Below, piece after piece: positions 36,255 through 45,510 of a stretch of DNA of 64,000 bases. The position numbers and the translations under genes are program-made. The DNA comes from Acidimicrobiia bacterium. GTDB taxonomy: Bacteria > Actinomycetota > Acidimicrobiia > Spongiisociales > Spongiisociaceae. The notes beneath the pieces were generated by a model. That model was given only the letters and a program-made list of their open reading frames with translations. It was not told the origin of the DNA and searched no databases. The stretch spans positions 1 through 64,000 of the forward strand of contig VXMP01000068.1 in NCBI GenBank assembly GCA_009841075.1, read 5' to 3'. Within the stretch, counting starts at the first letter, position 1. Each line of letters begins with the position of its first letter.

Positions 36255-37252
36255 CCTACACCAGGGTTGATTTCCAGACCGATCAGGAGGTTCGATGGTG
36301 CCCGGGATGCGGCGACTACACCATCCTCGCCTCCGTTCAGAACTTCATGGCCAACGCAGGCGTGGACCGGGAAAAAGTGGTGTTCGTATCCGGAATCGGC
36401 TGCGCGGCCCGTTTCCCCTACTACATGAATGTGTACGGAATGCACAGCATCCACGGACGGGCCCCGGCCATAGCCACCGGGGTGGCCATCACCAACCCGG
36501 ACCTTTCGGTTTGGGTGGTCGGCGGCGACGGTGACCTGCTCTCCATCGGCGGAAACCATTTGATCCACGCCATGCGGCGCAACCTGGATCTCACCATCCT
36601 CCTGTTCAACAACCAGATATACGGTCTGACCAAAGGCCAGTACTCCCCCACCTCAGAACCGGGTAAATCCACCAAATCCTCTCCCGGCGGTTCGATCGAC
36701 TACCCGTTTAATCCGGTCAGCCTGGCGCTGGGATCGGAGGCCACTTTCGTAGCCCGCACCCTGGACATGGACCGCAAGCACACCACCGACATCCTCACGG
36801 CGGCCCATACCCACAAGGGGGCGGCGTTGATCGAGATATACCAGAACTGCAACGTTTTCAACGACAAGGCCTTTATCCAGCTGACCGGCAAAACCGAGCG
36901 GTACGCCAACCGGATCGACCTGGTCCATGGGGAGCCGATCATCTTCGGTGCCGACAAGGAAAAGGCGGTGGTCTGGTCGGAAGGTGGGGCGAAAATTGTG
37001 GACCGGGCTTCGGTCAACCCGAACGACATCATCGTTCACGACGCCCACGCCGAGGACGTCTCCGCCGCGTTCGCCCTGTCTCGAATCTCGCATGGACCCT
37101 ACGGCCCCACCCCGCTCGGGGTTTTCCGCGACGTTTACCGGCCTGTCTACGACCAGGTTCTTGACGAGGAAGTGGCTTCCTCCCAGGCGGCTCGGGGGAA
37201 GGGAGACCTTTTGGAGTTGATTACCGGTCTGGGTACCTGGACGGTGGACTAA
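36251..37252 (+). CDS. korB: 2-oxoacid:ferredoxin oxidoreductase, beta subunit
   Basis: Binds thiamine diphosphate. The 333 residues have the CPGCGDYTILASVQNFM motif, SGIGCAARFPYYMNVYGMHS, and the TPP-Mg motif GGDGDLLSIGGNHLIHAMRR ending in LFNNQIYGLTKGQ. The cysteines CPGC and GIGC are typical iron–sulphur or structural positions in KorB. It is coupled to korA by ATGA. The substrate 2-oxoglutarate, rather than pyruvate, is inferred from the actinobacterial pair. Confidence 0.93.
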   Translation: MTYTRVDFQTDQEVRWCPGCGDYTILASVQNFMANAGVDREKVVFVSGIGCAARFPYYMNVYGMHSIHGRAPAIATGVAITNPDLSVWVVGGDGDLLSIGGNHLIHAMRRNLDLTILLFNNQIYGLTKGQYSPTSEPGKSTKSSPGGSIDYPFNPVSLALGSEATFVARTLDMDRKHTTDILTAAHTHKGAALIEIYQNCNVFNDKAFIQLTGKTERYANRIDLVHGEPIIFGADKEKAVVWSEGGAKIVDRASVNPNDIIVHDAHAEDVSAAFALSRISHGPYGPTPLGVFRDVYRPVYDQVLDEEVASSQAARGKGDLLELITGLGTWTVD

Positions 37253-37361
37253 GCCCACAATAATTACACAACCCGCCGTACCACAGAAGACATCCCAAGT
37301 ACACCTGGGTATTGAGCGCGAGAGATCAACCCACGACGGTGCCAGGGGACAGGCTCGTAAA

Positions 37362-40300
37362 TCAGTCGTTGTCGATGATGGTGCCGGTGGCGGTGGCGTT
37401 GTCGGCTATTACGGCACCGTCGGCTTCTGTTAACTCGATAACGAGGGTCTCGTCTCTCTCCCGTAAACGGTCGTCTCTGACGTTCACACCGGTTGTGGCC
37501 CTTGTCCAACCGGCCCAAATCGTTACCTGACCTATGCTGCCCCAATAGTCCAATCCATTGACGGCCGTGCCCGAAAGAATCCTAAAACGAACCGTAACAT
37601 CCTGCTCTGAAGGTTCGCTCAGCGTAACCTGGAACTCCAGTAGCGAGAGGAACCCGAACTCTCCCTCCACAACTGACCCGTCAGCGACCGACACCACAGG
37701 CAACCCCGGCTGTAGCGGGTCATCATTATCGGCAACCTCAACCGTGACCGAACCCTGCGTGGCCGACACCGTATAACCAGCCCGTCCGTTGACTGTCACA
37801 GTCACCGACCCGTCCAGCTCATCGGTGGTGTCATCAGAAGTCGAAACCGTCACCGTCGCCGTGCCGCTGATAGGAACCGTCACCGACCGTGAACCCGTAG
37901 ACACACCAAAATCACCCACCTGAGTGACCGTCACCGTAACCGACAAAGGCGCAGACGGAGCCGGGTTGGCGGTGACCGTAAACGAAACATCACCACCCTC
38001 CACGACCCCAGCCCCCGCCGTCACACTGATCTCCGGTGTCACAGGCAGAGGAACATCATCATCCGCCACAACAACAGTGGCAGTGCCCTGCGAAGAGGAG
38101 ACGGTATAGCCGCTGTAGGCGTTGACCGTCACAGTCACAGACCCGTCAGTTTCGTCGGTGCTGTCATTCGACGTCGAAACCGTGACGGTGGCTGTGCCGC
38201 TCGTGGGGACGGTAACCGTCCGCGAACCGGTAGAAGTTGCGTAGTTACCCTGCTGGCTGACCGTAACCTTCACCGAAAGCGGAGCAGACGGGGACGGGGA
38301 GGCGGTAACAGTAAACAAAACATCACCGCCCTCTGTGATCCCACTACCCGCAGTGACGCTGATTTCAGGTGTCACAGGCGGCGGAACATCATCATCCGCC
38401 ACAACAACAGTGGCAGAACCCAGCGAAGAAGAAACCGTATAACCGGAACCCCCGTTAACCGTAACCGTCACAGACCCGTCAGTTTCATCCGTGCTGTCAT
38501 CCGACGTCGAAACCGTCACCGTCACGCTCCCAGTAGTGGGTACGGTGACCGTGCGGGACCCCGTGGATGCACCATAATCCCCGTTTTGGCTGACCGTCAC
38601 CGACACCGACAACGCCGACGTAGGAGCGGGATCAGCCGTAACCGTAAACACCGCATCACCGCCCTCGGTGATCCCGCTTCCTGCAGTCACACTTATCTCT
38701 GGAGTGGCAGGCGGTGGGTCGTCGTTATCTGCCACATCAACCGAAGCAGAACCCTGCGAAGACGACACCGTATAACCAGAGCCCCCGTTCGCTGTAACAG
38801 TCACAGAACCGTCAGTCTCATCCGTACTGTCATCAGAAGTCGAAACCGTCACCGTCGCGGAGCCGCTCGTGGGGACAGTCACCGTCCTCGTCCCAGTAGT
38901 AGCCCCGAAATCACCGGTCTGGGCAACCGTCACCGACACCGACAAAGGTGACGAGGGTGCAGGACTGACCGTGACCGTAAACAAAGCGTCCCCGCCCTCA
39001 GTCACCCCACTACCGGCGGTCACGCTCACCACCGGAGTCGCCGGCGGCGGGGTGCCCTCCAAACACTCCAACGCCACCCTAAACCGAGACCAACGCCCAT
39101 CACCCAACTCCAACACCACAGCCTCAGCCGCCGACAACGGCGTGTTAAACGTACCGGTCACAGCCGACAACGCAATCCACGCCCGCCACCAATCATTCCG
39201 CTCCTTACGATTCGCTGCCGTATTCGCCAACCCATCATGATTCCCCTTCGCCTCCAAACCCAACGCATCCGTATCCCCACACCCCAACACCGGCGGAACA
39301 TCATCATCCGACACAACCACACTGTCTGTCCCCTGCGTGCTGGACACCGTATAACCCGACCCACCACCCACCGACACCGACACAGAACCATCCACCTCGT
39401 CCGTACTGTCATCCGAAGTCGAAACTGTCACGGTTGCGGAGCCGCTCGTGGGGACGGTAACCGTTTGCGAACCCGTAGCCACCCCAAAATCACCGTCTTG
39501 GACAACCGTCACCGACACCGAAAGCGGGGCCGTAGGTGCAGGACTGGCAGTAACCGTAAACGAAGCATCACCACCCTCGGTAACCCCACTACCCGCAGTC
39601 ACACTCACCACCGGAGTCACCGGCGGCGGGGTACCCTCCAAACACTCCAACGCCACCCTAAACCGACTCCAACGCAAATCACCCGACTCCAACACATTTG
39701 CCTCCGCAGCCGTCAACGGCGTGTTAAAGGTGCCGGTCACAGCCGACAACGCAATCCACGCCCGCCACCAATCGTTGCGCTCCTTCCGGTTCGCCAAAGT
39801 ATTCGGCAATCCATCATGATTGGCCCGTGCCTCCAACCCCAACGCATCAGTATCCCCACACCCCAACACCGGCGGAACATCATCATCAGACACCACCACA
39901 GAAGCCGAACCCTCCGACGAAGAAACCGTATAACCCGACCCACCGGCAACCGTCACCGACACCGACCCGTCGACCTCATCCGCATCGTCATCGGAAGTAG
40001 ACACGGTCACGGTCGCGCTGCCGCTCGTCGGTACCGTCACCGTCCGAGAACCCACCGACACACCGAAATCACCCACCTGGGCCACCGACACATCAACCGA
40101 CAACGGCGCGTTTGGTGCCGGGCCGGCAGACACCGTGAACACCGCATCGCCGCCCTCGGTCACTCCCGTACCCGCGGTGACGCTCACCTTCGGCTTCTGC
40201 GACGACGTGTCAGAAAACACCCAGGGACGGGCTTGTTTGATGGCCAGCGTGTTGTCGGCTGTGATCTTGAACTCGATCTCGATAGCGAACCGGTCACCGT

Positions 40301-42662
40301 CTTGTATGTTGTAGAGGGTTTTGAATCTGTCGTGGATGGTCTTGAGGTTGTTGCGGAGTTGCACCATCTGGGTATCGCTCATCAGCAGCGTCCCCGACGA
40401 GACCAGGTTGGAGCGGGCCAGCACGGTTGCCTTGCCCTTAGAATCCAGCAATAGCTGCTCGGGGTGCGACTTGGCTTCGGGGTTGGTAACCAGGTCCTCG
40501 CCCAGCTGCGAGTTCACATAGTAGGCATCAGGAGAGAAGGTGACCGGGTCGTAGCTGACGGCTACCCCGTTCACCCGCTCATCAGAAAAGTTGGGATGTA
40601 CCAACACCCCCATAGCCACCGACTTGTGATCCACCCGGTAATAATCCCGTTCCAAAAACGCCCGAAAGTTCCACAAACTCGCCCACACCGCCTTAATCGA
40701 CTTATCAATACCATCCTCAGCAGTCTCATCAGGATCCTGTGTTTTAGAGTCATATAGCCCGGCCCCGTTGAACGCGGAGAGATCTTCGTTGTTCGTGCTT
40801 GACCGATACCGCAAAGACGTCCCCACCGGATACTCCTCATGCAAATCCTCCAACGCCTCAACAATCCAATCAGGGCTGTCGGCGTCTTTGATGGCGTCGC
40901 GCAGGTCGTCCAGCATCTCCTCCTGGATGTCGTAGTCCGCCTGGAAACGCGGGTGTGCGAGGATCTGGGTCACAACCGCGCTGAGCTTCGTGCCTGCAGG
41001 CAGCGTGAGCTTGTCGGCGTCCGGCCACTTCTTCTTACCGAAAAGGGTTTCATCTGCCAGCCCGGCATTCTTCATAAACTCGTCATAAAAGTAGAACGGC
41101 ACCGCGAATCCCGTCGGCACCGTACCCTCCGGCAAACCCAACTTGCTGAGCTCCGCCAAATTCGCCGCCTTAACCCCGAAAGCATCCCAATCATCAAAAG
41201 AGACATCCGCCAACGAAGCGATTCCAGTGACGGTCAGGTCACGAACCAGCGTCTGAGTCCCCGCAGGCCTACGGCTCTGGTGAAACTCATCCACCTCCGC
41301 CTTCAACGCCTCACGCAAAACAAAACCATCAGCAGCCACAGAAAAATACACAAACTGGCCGAACAGTCCCTTCAAATCCTCATCCTTCAAAATGTCACGA
41401 ATGAAAGCATTCGGCACACCATTCTGAATCGCCCGCAAATTCACATGCGACAAAGGGGTCTGCGGCACCGTAGTAATCGACCCCGCCACCCGCGGTAAAT
41501 CATTCGGCAACGACTCATAAACCGGAATCTCATGAGGCCGAGGATCATCATCATCAGGACCCATCAACCGCAACCGACCAAAACCCTCCGCCTGATTCAA
41601 AGGCATATAATCCGCAATAGGACGAATGTCTTCGTGCAGTAGGACATTGATCCTTTTGGCACTGAAGGCGGCTTTGTTGGCCTTGTAGCGGGATTCAAAC
41701 TGCGGTTTTGAAGGGGTATACACCAAATTATTCTCAACAAAAGGCAGGGCAGACGCCAACAACTGATTCATATGGCCTGCATATGGAGTGGGAGGCAACT
41801 TCGTACCTAAGTTGTAGACATACACGCCTAAAGAACCGTCCGGAGCCATGACGTTCTCGAAATAGCTTATAGTGCCGGAAAGTCGCGATCGTGTAGAGAT
41901 GTCATCTATTCCAACCCGACGCAGCTCCTTAATAATTTCATGGTGATAGCAATCATCAGCTTGGCTGTGATCCAAGAAATACACAGATGGATTACTCGTG
42001 AGCCAATCCACAATAACGAACTTGATATGAACCTCGTGCCAGGCCTTGCAATGGTCTTGAGTGGCGTACAGGCTTGAAATCTCTTCGAAACTCTCGTGAG
42101 AGTCGATACCCACCCTGCCGACCGTGCTGCTGATTTCTCTGGCCGGATTGAGCGGGTTGTAGGCACCCAAATCATCAAGTTCGGTGATGTCATCAACACA
42201 ATCGCCGTCCAGATCGCCCGGCCGGGCCACCTCATATTTCTCAACCCGATACTTGGCCGGACCAACCGCCTTCAGGTTGTCCCGCAAGACGGTGGTTCCC
42301 TCCAGCCCACGAGTAACCGAAACCGCAATGTGTGTCGGGTTCACCTCATTGTGCCTCGGGTTGCCGATCTTGCCCGGATTCGGATGGTTCACATACAGCA
42401 CGAAATAGTCGGCAACGGTCGACGCCACAACAACCGGTACCTCGCTCACCGCCACCGACACCGGAGTCGGCGCTACATAACCATCCTCGCAAGGGCCCGG
42501 TAAAGACCCGTGATCTTCGCTGCTATCTGCGGCTACGGTCCCCCATGACGACGGCCCAACAACGCTTGCGACCGTGAGCCCCAACGCCAACCACCAAAGA
42601 CCCCCCCCCATCGACCTCATACCCCTAACCCTGGAAGGGATCTTGTGAGTGCGTCTAATCAC
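37362..42662 (-). CDS. Giant secreted protein: PEP/pyruvate-binding (PPDK-like) domain plus Calx-beta repeats
   Basis: A 1766-residue protein starting at GTG 42662, or internal ATGs at 42620 or 42611. A signal peptide (GLWWLALGLTVASVVG) is followed by a region with a calcium-loop-like DLDGDCVDDITELDDL (about 151–166). Next comes a phosphohistidine-swivel motif TPLSHVNLRAIQNGVPNAF (His406). A PPDK N-terminal ATP-grasp-like domain spans about 480–815, with SLRYRSSTNNEDLSAFNGAG, GLYDSKTQ and LAIKQARPW. Residues about 823–1763 are seven Calx-beta-like domains, six nearly alike and the last divergent, interrupted by two Trp-rich modules. No membrane anchor is seen. The substrate and role are unknown. 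An extracellular PEP-type enzyme lacking cytosolic ATP would be odd, so binding or carbohydrate recognition is also possible. Confidence 0.85.
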   Translation of the reverse strand: MIRRTHKIPSRVRGMRSMGGGLWWLALGLTVASVVGPSSWGTVAADSSEDHGSLPGPCEDGYVAPTPVSVAVSEVPVVVASTVADYFVLYVNHPNPGKIGNPRHNEVNPTHIAVSVTRGLEGTTVLRDNLKAVGPAKYRVEKYEVARPGDLDGDCVDDITELDDLGAYNPLNPAREISSTVGRVGIDSHESFEEISSLYATQDHCKAWHEVHIKFVIVDWLTSNPSVYFLDHSQADDCYHHEIIKELRRVGIDDISTRSRLSGTISYFENVMAPDGSLGVYVYNLGTKLPPTPYAGHMNQLLASALPFVENNLVYTPSKPQFESRYKANKAAFSAKRINVLLHEDIRPIADYMPLNQAEGFGRLRLMGPDDDDPRPHEIPVYESLPNDLPRVAGSITTVPQTPLSHVNLRAIQNGVPNAFIRDILKDEDLKGLFGQFVYFSVAADGFVLREALKAEVDEFHQSRRPAGTQTLVRDLTVTGIASLADVSFDDWDAFGVKAANLAELSKLGLPEGTVPTGFAVPFYFYDEFMKNAGLADETLFGKKKWPDADKLTLPAGTKLSAVVTQILAHPRFQADYDIQEEMLDDLRDAIKDADSPDWIVEALEDLHEEYPVGTSLRYRSSTNNEDLSAFNGAGLYDSKTQDPDETAEDGIDKSIKAVWASLWNFRAFLERDYYRVDHKSVAMGVLVHPNFSDERVNGVAVSYDPVTFSPDAYYVNSQLGEDLVTNPEAKSHPEQLLLDSKGKATVLARSNLVSSGTLLMSDTQMVQLRNNLKTIHDRFKTLYNIQDGDRFAIEIEFKITADNTLAIKQARPWVFSDTSSQKPKVSVTAGTGVTEGGDAVFTVSAGPAPNAPLSVDVSVAQVGDFGVSVGSRTVTVPTSGSATVTVSTSDDDADEVDGSVSVTVAGGSGYTVSSSEGSASVVVSDDDVPPVLGCGDTDALGLEARANHDGLPNTLANRKERNDWWRAWIALSAVTGTFNTPLTAAEANVLESGDLRWSRFRVALECLEGTPPPVTPVVSVTAGSGVTEGGDASFTVTASPAPTAPLSVSVTVVQDGDFGVATGSQTVTVPTSGSATVTVSTSDDSTDEVDGSVSVSVGGGSGYTVSSTQGTDSVVVSDDDVPPVLGCGDTDALGLEAKGNHDGLANTAANRKERNDWWRAWIALSAVTGTFNTPLSAAEAVVLELGDGRWSRFRVALECLEGTPPPATPVVSVTAGSGVTEGGDALFTVTVSPAPSSPLSVSVTVAQTGDFGATTGTRTVTVPTSGSATVTVSTSDDSTDETDGSVTVTANGGSGYTVSSSQGSASVDVADNDDPPPATPEISVTAGSGITEGGDAVFTVTADPAPTSALSVSVTVSQNGDYGASTGSRTVTVPTTGSVTVTVSTSDDSTDETDGSVTVTVNGGSGYTVSSSLGSATVVVADDDVPPPVTPEISVTAGSGITEGGDVLFTVTASPSPSAPLSVKVTVSQQGNYATSTGSRTVTVPTSGTATVTVSTSNDSTDETDGSVTVTVNAYSGYTVSSSQGTATVVVADDDVPLPVTPEISVTAGAGVVEGGDVSFTVTANPAPSAPLSVTVTVTQVGDFGVSTGSRSVTVPISGTATVTVSTSDDTTDELDGSVTVTVNGRAGYTVSATQGSVTVEVADNDDPLQPGLPVVSVADGSVVEGEFGFLSLLEFQVTLSEPSEQDVTVRFRILSGTAVNGLDYWGSIGQVTIWAGWTRATTGVNVRDDRLRERDETLVIELTEADGAVIADNATATGTIIDND
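39045..39291 (-). repeat. Trp-rich insert module, copy 2
   Basis: Second copy of the same module, between Calx-beta units 2 and 3, with few substitutions (for example ARANHDGLPNT becomes AKGNHDGLANT). The alternation Calx–module–Calx–module suggests that a Calx–module pair was duplicated as one block. Confidence 0.75.
39627..39870 (-). repeat. Trp-rich insert module, copy 1
   Basis: An about 80-residue module between Calx-beta units 1 and 2. It runs from GCGDTDALGLEA through NRKERNDWWRAWIALSAVTG and TFNTPLTAAEA to RWSRFRVALECLEG. It has two cysteines, near its start and end, that could form a disulphide outside the cell. It is nearly identical to the second copy at 39045–39291. Confidence 0.75.
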
Positions 42663-42758
42663 GGTCGAACAGTCCCTCGTGGAAGGCTAAGTTCGTCCAT
42701 CTTAGCTAAGTAGAAGAGGGTGCGAAGAAGGGTGCAGCCCGCCCGGGCCGTCCTTCTT

Positions 42759-43085
42759 CTATCCATTTTCCTCCGAAGAGATCTCGTCTTCTTCGGTGGC
42801 TTCTTCGGTGGCTTCTTCTACCGGAGTGGTGTCGTCCGTAACCTGTGGCAAGGGGGCCGTAGTGCCGGTATTGTCGGGGAGGGTGGTAACAACGGGGACG
42901 GTGTCCTCTCCGTTTCCTCCGCCGGTCAGCAGGTTCCCGACCACAAAGACCCCCACCACCAAGACAGCAATGATCACCCAGGAGTAAATCCGCCGCCGCC
43001 ACTTGTCTCGGGTGGCGACCCGCTTTTCCTCCTCCAGTCGGACCTGGCGGTTTTTCTTCTGTCGGGCTCGTTTTTCGCTCCCCAT
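42759..43085 (-). CDS. Small single-span membrane protein with acidic tail
   Basis: A 108-residue product with a very basic N-terminus (MGSEKRARQKKNRQVRLEEE), one transmembrane helix (YSWVIIAVLVVGVFVVGNLL, about 34–53), and an exported Thr/Glu-rich tail. The N-terminal half looks like the anchor of actinobacterial membrane-bound cyclophilin-type isomerases, but no catalytic domain follows. It may be a truncated relative or an independent small protein. A TAGAAT hexamer lies 8 nt before the ATG. Confidence 0.7.
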   Translation of the reverse strand: MGSEKRARQKKNRQVRLEEEKRVATRDKWRRRIYSWVIIAVLVVGVFVVGNLLTGGGNGEDTVPVVTTLPDNTGTTAPLPQVTDDTTPVEEATEEATEEDEISSEENG

Positions 43086-43093
43086 AGGACACT

Positions 43094-43099
43094 ATTCTA
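43094..43099 (-). promoter_or_regulatory. -10-like TAGAAT before the small membrane protein
   Basis: TAGAAT on the minus strand ends 8 nt from the ATG at 43085. This is another example of the short-spaced TANNNT pattern that suggests a leaderless mRNA. Confidence 0.45.
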
Positions 43100-43182
43100 A
43101 AGGAGGGCTGGATCGTTAGAATGCGAAATCCGTCCGGCCGAGCGAAAAATGTCGGCCTTCTCCTCTTTCAGGATCCCTGCAA

Positions 43183-44412
43183 ATGTCTTTGGTTGTTCAA
43201 AAATACGGCGGCACGTCGGTGGCCGATTCGACCCGCATCAAGGCGGTAGCCCGGCGGGTGGCACACACCAAACGGGCCGGAAACGACGTGGTGGTGGTGG
43301 TTTCGGCTATGGGAAAACAGACCGACGAGATGATCGATCTGGCCAACCAGGTGAGCGCCCGCCCACCGGCTCGGGAGATGGACATGCTGCTCACCGCCGG
43401 CGAGCGGATTTCCATGGCTCTGCTGGCCATGGCGCTCCATGATGAGGGCATCCCGGCCCTTAGCCTTACCGGTACCCAGGCCGGGATTTTGACCGACTCT
43501 TCCCATGGAGAGGCCAAGATCACCGAGATCAGGGGAGACCGGGTTAGCCAAGGGATCGCCGCCGATCAGGTGGTTATCGTGGCCGGTTTCCAGGGCGTAA
43601 ACCCCGATTCCATGGATGTGACCACCCTGGGACGGGGAGGCTCGGACGCTACCGCCGTTGCCCTGGCAGCCGCCCATTCCGCCACGGTGTGCGAGATCTA
43701 TACGGATGTCGAGGGGGTTTACACAGCCGACCCCAGGATCATTCCCGACGCCCGCAAACTGGACGAGATCTCCTACGACGAAATGCTGGAGTTGGCCGCC
43801 GGAGGGGCGGGGGTGCTGATGGCCCGTTCGGTGGAGGTAGGCAGAAAGTTCAATATCCCACTCCATGTGAGGTCGTCTTTCATGGAAAGAGAAGGTACAT
43901 GGGTCAAGGAGGAGGTTATGGAAGAAGCGATTATCAGCGGCATAGCATATGACACTTCGGAGGCGAAGGTAACCCTAAGGGGGGTACCGGACCGGCCGGG
44001 TGTGGCGGCGACTATTTTCCAAAAGCTGGCCGACGCCAAGGTGAACGTGGACATGATCGTCCAAAACGTGGCGGAGGACGGATGCACCGACATCAGCTTC
44101 ACCGTCCCGGACTCCCACGTTGACAGCGCCCAAGCCACCACCACCCAACTGGAGTCGGAGCTGGACGCCACCGGAACCTCGGTGGATACCGATGTTGGCA
44201 AGGTGTCGCTGGTCGGTGCCGGGATGCGGTCTACCCTGGGAGTGGCCGCCCGGGTTTTTCGGGCCCTGGGCGATGCCGGGATCAATATCGAGATGATTTC
44301 TACCTCTTCGATCCGGATCTCCTGTGTAGTAGCCAAAGGGGTGGTGGAGGATGCGGTACGGGTCCTGCACGCCGAGTTCGATCCTCCGGTGATAGCCGAG
44401 GATGTGGGCTGA
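43183..44412 (+). CDS. lysC: Aspartate kinase (alpha chain)
   Basis: First step of the aspartate family pathway (Lys, Thr, Met, diaminopimelate). The 409 residues start MSLVVQKYGGTSVADSTRIK. The kinase domain has VSAMGKQTDEMIDLA, LTAGERISMALLAMAL and TLGRGGSDATAVALAAA. Two ACT domains for feedback control occupy about 265–405 (LRGVPDRPGVAATIFQKLAD and VSLVGAGMRSTLGVAARVFR). It overlaps asd by one base (TGATG). An internal beta-subunit start is likely. Confidence 0.96.
   Translation: MSLVVQKYGGTSVADSTRIKAVARRVAHTKRAGNDVVVVVSAMGKQTDEMIDLANQVSARPPAREMDMLLTAGERISMALLAMALHDEGIPALSLTGTQAGILTDSSHGEAKITEIRGDRVSQGIAADQVVIVAGFQGVNPDSMDVTTLGRGGSDATAVALAAAHSATVCEIYTDVEGVYTADPRIIPDARKLDEISYDEMLELAAGGAGVLMARSVEVGRKFNIPLHVRSSFMEREGTWVKEEVMEEAIISGIAYDTSEAKVTLRGVPDRPGVAATIFQKLADAKVNVDMIVQNVAEDGCTDISFTVPDSHVDSAQATTTQLESELDATGTSVDTDVGKVSLVGAGMRSTLGVAARVFRALGDAGINIEMISTSSIRISCVVAKGVVEDAVRVLHAEFDPPVIAEDVG
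43906..43920 (+). promoter_or_regulatory. Internal ribosome site and start for the LysC beta chain
   Basis: AAGGAGGAGG (43906–43915) lies just before the in-frame ATG 43918, which begins MEEAIISGIAYDTSEAKVTL. The beta subunit of the Corynebacterium enzyme starts at the equivalent MEEAV... position. A 164-residue ACT-only chain ending at 44412 is therefore predicted, giving an alpha2beta2 enzyme. Confidence 0.65.
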
Positions 44413-45428
44413 TGCCTGATCCGGGCGTAGCGATAGTCGGTGCTACCGGAGCGGTGGGTCGCACCATGCTCGCCATCCTTGAGGAGCGCAACTTTCCCCT
44501 GTCCTCGCTGCGCCTGATGGCTTCGGCTCGGTCGGCCGGGCGGGTTATATCCACCCGATGGGGTGAAGTGTCGGTCGAGGATTTGGCCACCGCCGATCCG
44601 GCCGGAATCGACATTGCCCTGTTCTCTGCCGGGGGAGGGAGAAGCCGGGAATATGCTCCAGGGTTCGCCACCGAGGGCGCGGTGGTGATCGACAACTCTT
44701 CTACGTTTCGGATGGTGTCCGAGGTGCCATTGGTGGTGGCCGGGGTCAACGATCATGCCCTAGCTGCTCACGAGGGGATTATCGCCAACCCGAACTGCAC
44801 CACCATGGCCCTGATGATGGCGGCCGGGCCACTCCACCGCCGGGCCGGTCTGTCTCATATGGTGGCCATGTCCTATCAATCGGTTTCCGGTGCCGGAATG
44901 ACCGGAATGGACACCTTATGGAACCAGACGGCTGCCCTGAGCCACCAGCGGGAGGCGCTGGTCCAGGGGGGTTGGGAGGCTACCGAACAACCACCTTTTC
45001 CACGGCCGATAGCCTTCAACGTGGTGCCCCTGGCCGGGGGTATGGCGGAGGACGGACACACCGACGAGGAATGGAAGCTGGTCAACGAAACCCGCAAGAT
45101 ACTAGAACGGGACGACATAGCTGTCGATCCCACCTGTGTAAGGGTGCCGGTTTTGGTCGGCCACGGCATCTCGGCTTCGATGTGGTTTGATTCCCCGCTA
45201 GAGGTCGATGCCGCCCTAAACGTGCTGGAGAAGGCACCCGGCGTAGAAATTTGGGATGACGCCCGGGTAGCCACCCCTCTGGACTCCGCCGGAAGGGATC
45301 CGGTTTTGGTCGGACGGGTTCGCCCCACCATCGGAGCTCCCGGCGGGATCAGCCTGTGGGTAGTGGGCGACAATCTCCGCAAAGGGGCCGCTCTAAACGC
45401 CATCGAGGTCGCCGAGCTGCTTCTGTAA
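44412..45428 (+). CDS. asd: Aspartate-semialdehyde dehydrogenase
   Basis: Reduces aspartyl phosphate to the semialdehyde with NADPH. The 338 residues show VAIVGATGAVGRTMLAILEE, FSAGGGRSREYAPGFA, the catalytic Cys in IIANPNCTTMALMMA, SYQSVSGAGMTGMD, and the RVPVLVGHG segment with the catalytic His. It is translationally linked to lysC. The pair supplies lysine and the DAP of peptidoglycan, fitting the wall genes in this window. Confidence 0.96.
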   Translation: MPDPGVAIVGATGAVGRTMLAILEERNFPLSSLRLMASARSAGRVISTRWGEVSVEDLATADPAGIDIALFSAGGGRSREYAPGFATEGAVVIDNSSTFRMVSEVPLVVAGVNDHALAAHEGIIANPNCTTMALMMAAGPLHRRAGLSHMVAMSYQSVSGAGMTGMDTLWNQTAALSHQREALVQGGWEATEQPPFPRPIAFNVVPLAGGMAEDGHTDEEWKLVNETRKILERDDIAVDPTCVRVPVLVGHGISASMWFDSPLEVDAALNVLEKAPGVEIWDDARVATPLDSAGRDPVLVGRVRPTIGAPGGISLWVVGDNLRKGAALNAIEVAELLL

Positions 45429-45510
45429 AGACCCCCCAAAGCGAACCCGGGATGGGAAGGGGCGTCTTAATATCCCCGGATCTGGCAGGTATTGGATCTT
45501 AAAGAAACAC

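Larger units (their letters stand above)
37374..40195 (-). repeat. Calx-beta-like tandem repeat array within the giant gene
   Basis: Six copies of an about 105–110-residue unit with the pattern VSVTAGSGVTEGGDA, TVTVPTSGSATVTVSTSDDS, TDE.DGSV, GSGYTVSSS and D.D.P are followed by one classical Calx-beta domain (ending DNATATGTIIDND). The acidic DE and DND turns suit calcium binding. The DNA of the first six units is strongly similar, pointing to recent duplication. Confidence 0.85.

Noticed and set aside
37700-40195. CRISPR-like regular repeats
   Set aside because: The periodicity is about 330 bp or longer and is explained by repeated protein domains. There are no 25–40 bp repeats with unique spacers and no cas genes.
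37558-40454. Several long plus-strand open frames opposite the Calx-beta array
   Set aside because: They mirror the repetitive, high-GC minus-strand gene and contain only Arg/His/Thr-rich low-complexity translations with no ribosome sites.
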